Part shown: positions 5,867 through 7,136 of the stretch, piece after piece
How positions within the stretch are numbered: the first letter of the stretch is position 1
Layout of the letters: every line of letters begins with the position of its first letter
Notes under the pieces: model-generated
Seen by the model: the letters and a program-made list of their open reading frames with translations, nothing else
The model's database searches: none
Told to the model about the DNA's origin: nothing
NCBI GenBank assembly: GCA_946481265.1
Contig: CAMLNE010000224.1
Span: forward strand, 1 to 7,136
Direction: 5' to 3'
DNA: 7,136 nt
Source of the DNA: an uncultured Panacagrimonas sp.
GTDB taxonomy: Bacteria > Pseudomonadota > Gammaproteobacteria > Nevskiales > Nevskiaceae
Position numbers and translations under genes: made by a program

Positions 5867-6442
5867 TTAACTCTGCTGCGGATCTTTCGCCGGCGCCTTG
5901 GCCGACTCGGTTACATCGAAGAAGGTGTACGACAGCGTCACCGTGTCGACGTCCGCCGGCAGGGCGGGGTCGAGCATGAAGCGCACCGGCATTTCCTTTG
6001 ATTCACCAGCCTTGAAGGGCTGGTTGTTGAAACAGAAGCATTCGGTCTTGTGCAGGTGCTTGGCGGCGTCCCAGGGCGCCACGTTGGGCACCGCCTGCGC
6101 CACCAGGTCTCGCCCCTCGGTGTTCCTCGCGAAGAAGTTGACCGTCGCGAGCTGGCCGGGATGGACCTTCACCTCGGTCTGCTCCGCGCGGAATTCCCAG
6201 TTCCGGCCACCGTTGACCGTGGTCACGAACTGCACCGTCACCAGGCGCGATTCGTCGACCTGGGGCGTGACGCTGGCATCCGCCACCGTCCCCGAGGTCT
6301 TGCCGTTGATGCCGGTGACCTTGCAGATGGCGTCGTAGATCGGGCCGAGCGCGAAGCCGAAGCCGAACATGGCGACGACGACGACAAGCAGCCGCAGGCC
6401 ATGACGCCTGCTGCCGCGGGTGCTGGCGCGCGGATCGCTCAT
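5867..6442 (-). CDS. ctaG: Cytochrome c oxidase assembly protein CtaG/Cox11 (copper delivery to Cu-B)
   Basis: Cox11 inserts copper into the Cu-B site of subunit I. The 191-residue protein is normal length: a short cytoplasmic tail, one helix at about 16-34 (LRLLVVVVAMFGFGFALG), PIYDAICKVTGINGKT with C40, and a periplasmic immunoglobulin-like copper domain. The copper motif is HKTECFCFNNQPF with C135 and C137; upstream sits AVPNVAPWDAAKHLHK, and downstream MPVRFMLDPALPADVDT and TLSYTFFD complete the family pattern. The ATG at 6442 overlaps the TGA of the tiny upstream gene (ATGA), so translation is probably coupled. It precedes cox3 by 20 bp, the standard order. This is the Cox11-type CtaG, not the unrelated Bacillus protein of the same name. 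Confidence 0.97.
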   Translation of the reverse strand: MSDPRASTRGSRRHGLRLLVVVVAMFGFGFALGPIYDAICKVTGINGKTSGTVADASVTPQVDESRLVTVQFVTTVNGGRNWEFRAEQTEVKVHPGQLATVNFFARNTEGRDLVAQAVPNVAPWDAAKHLHKTECFCFNNQPFKAGESKEMPVRFMLDPALPADVDTVTLSYTFFDVTESAKAPAKDPQQS

Positions 6443-6564
6443 CCCTTGTGCATCTGCAGGTAGACGAACACGCCCAGGACGCCAAGTACCAGCGCGACAT
6501 GCACCAGTGCGAGCAGCACGCTGCGCCGGGCCCGGTTCCGTGCCGAAGGCGTCGGTGCGTTCAT
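6439..6564 (-). CDS. 41-residue single-helix protein between ctaD and cox11
   Basis: This small gene reads MNAPTPSARNRARRSV followed by a hydrophobic helix at about 16-37 (VLLALVHVALVLGVLGVFVY) and ends LQMHKG. Four arginines just before the helix predict the N-terminus in the cytoplasm. Its TGA overlaps the cox11 ATG (ATGA), and it lies 46 bp after ctaD, so it is part of the oxidase transcript. Short single-helix ORFs at this position are common in proteobacterial oxidase clusters and are sometimes annotated as small assembly proteins; the actual role is unknown to me. The Shine-Dalgarno before the ATG is weak (GAGTGAAG). A TTG 30 bases upstream would add MSTTTHASEA and is an alternative start. 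Coding is supported by the overlap, the helix and the position. Confidence 0.75.
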   Translation of the reverse strand: MNAPTPSARNRARRSVLLALVHVALVLGVLGVFVYLQMHKG

Positions 6565-6610
6565 GGCTTCACTCGCGTGCGTGGTCGTGCTCAATGTGCC
6601 GATCCGTTCT

Positions 6611-7136
6611 TCAGGCGTGCTTGGGCGGCTGGTGGTCGCTGAAGCCGGCGCCCGAATCGTGCACGGCCTGCAGGCTGTGGTCGGTCACCACCGGCGGGTC
6701 CTCGAAGGTGTGGTAGGGCGCCGGCGACGGCACCGTCCATTCCAGGCCATGCGCGCCTTCCCAGACCTGCGCCGTGGCCTTCTGACCCTTCTTCCGCATG
6801 CAGCCGATCATGTTGAAGATGAAGATGAACTGCGCGATGAAGAAGACGAACGCACCGATCGTGGACAGCATGTTGAAGTCGACGAACTGCACCGCGTAGT
6901 CGGGCACGCGGCGCTGCATGCCGGCCAGGCCGGAGAAGTGCTGCGGGAAGAACGTGACGTTGATGAAGATGACCGAGAGCCAGAAGTGCACCTTGCCCCA
7001 GAACTCGTTGTACATCACGCCGGTCCACTTCGGGATCCAGTAGTACACGGCGGCGAGGACCGAGAACACCGCACCCGGCACCAGCACGTAGTGGAAGTGC
7101 GCGACCACGAAGTAGGTGTCGTGGTACTGGAAGTCC
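6611..7136 (-). CDS. ctaD: Cytochrome c oxidase subunit I, C-terminal third, 5' end beyond window
   Basis: Subunit I carries heme a, heme a3 and Cu-B. The 174 residues present begin inside the catalytic region: DFQYHDTYFVVAHFHYVLVP, where HFH supplies the two axial histidines, one to heme a3 and one to heme a. After it come VYYWIPKWTGVMYNE, GKVHFWLSVIFINVTFFPQH, the GLAGMQRRVPDY motif, and the last helices (LSTIGAFVFFIAQFIFIFNM). The tail ends EWTVPSPAPYHTFEDPPVV and a hydrophilic end at KHA. The reading frame is open at the window edge, so roughly two thirds of the protein lies outside; the internal GTG at 7108 is not a real start. It heads the visible ctaD, small gene, cox11, cox3 unit. Confidence 0.98.
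   Translation of the reverse strand, partial: DFQYHDTYFVVAHFHYVLVPGAVFSVLAAVYYWIPKWTGVMYNEFWGKVHFWLSVIFINVTFFPQHFSGLAGMQRRVPDYAVQFVDFNMLSTIGAFVFFIAQFIFIFNMIGCMRKKGQKATAQVWEGAHGLEWTVPSPAPYHTFEDPPVVTDHSLQAVHDSGAGFSDHQPPKHA

Noticed and set aside
5004..5870. 288-codon open frame on the plus strand
   Set aside because: It is antisense to the unmistakable subunit III gene, and its product is a Gln/His/Arg-rich shadow.

Overview
The window is GC-rich and densely coded, almost entirely on the minus strand. It has two parts. From about 1180 to 7136 lies an aa3-type cytochrome c oxidase (complex IV) cluster with its assembly and heme A genes. From 1 to about 1185 lie flagellar P-/L-ring genes (flgA-like and flgH). 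The gene order of the oxidase part (ctaD, a tiny membrane gene, cox11, cox3, a reversed DUF2909 gene, SURF1, a Sco-like gene, ctaA, ctaB) matches the gammaproteobacterial arrangement known from Pseudomonas and Xanthomonadales. I therefore read the organism as a high-GC gammaproteobacterium, possibly xanthomonad-like. That is inference from layout and protein style, not from a search.

Layout, read in the minus-strand direction of transcription: the end of ctaD (subunit I, truncated by the window edge), a 41-residue single-helix protein overlapping the next start, cox11/ctaG (Cu-B insertion) and cox3 (subunit III). A perfect 12-bp hairpin then separates this unit from a small plus-strand gene (DUF2909-like twin-helix protein), and the hairpin can stop both convergent transcripts. 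A second minus-strand unit starts right after that gene: SURF1, a membrane-anchored Sco-like protein, ctaA (heme A synthase) and ctaB (heme O synthase). SURF1 to the Sco-like gene and ctaA to ctaB are joined by 4-bp start/stop overlaps. Together these genes make the catalytic subunits, convert heme B to heme O to heme A, and deliver copper and heme to subunit I.

The flagellar part follows ctaB with another GTGA overlap. The flgA-like ORF has a lipoprotein-type signal and then only the C-terminal part of FlgA; the usual N-terminal FlgA domain is missing. flgH follows 8 bp later and runs off the window; it lacks the usual lipobox cysteine. In the related Pseudomonas cluster the gene after ctaB encodes a Sco/SenC protein. 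Codon choice for Thr and Leu also shifts at this point. The most notable feature of the window is therefore this oxidase/flagellum junction. It may be a real rearrangement with a hybrid gene, or a chimeric assembly. No RNA genes, mobile elements, CRISPR arrays or gene-free stretches over 300 bases were seen.
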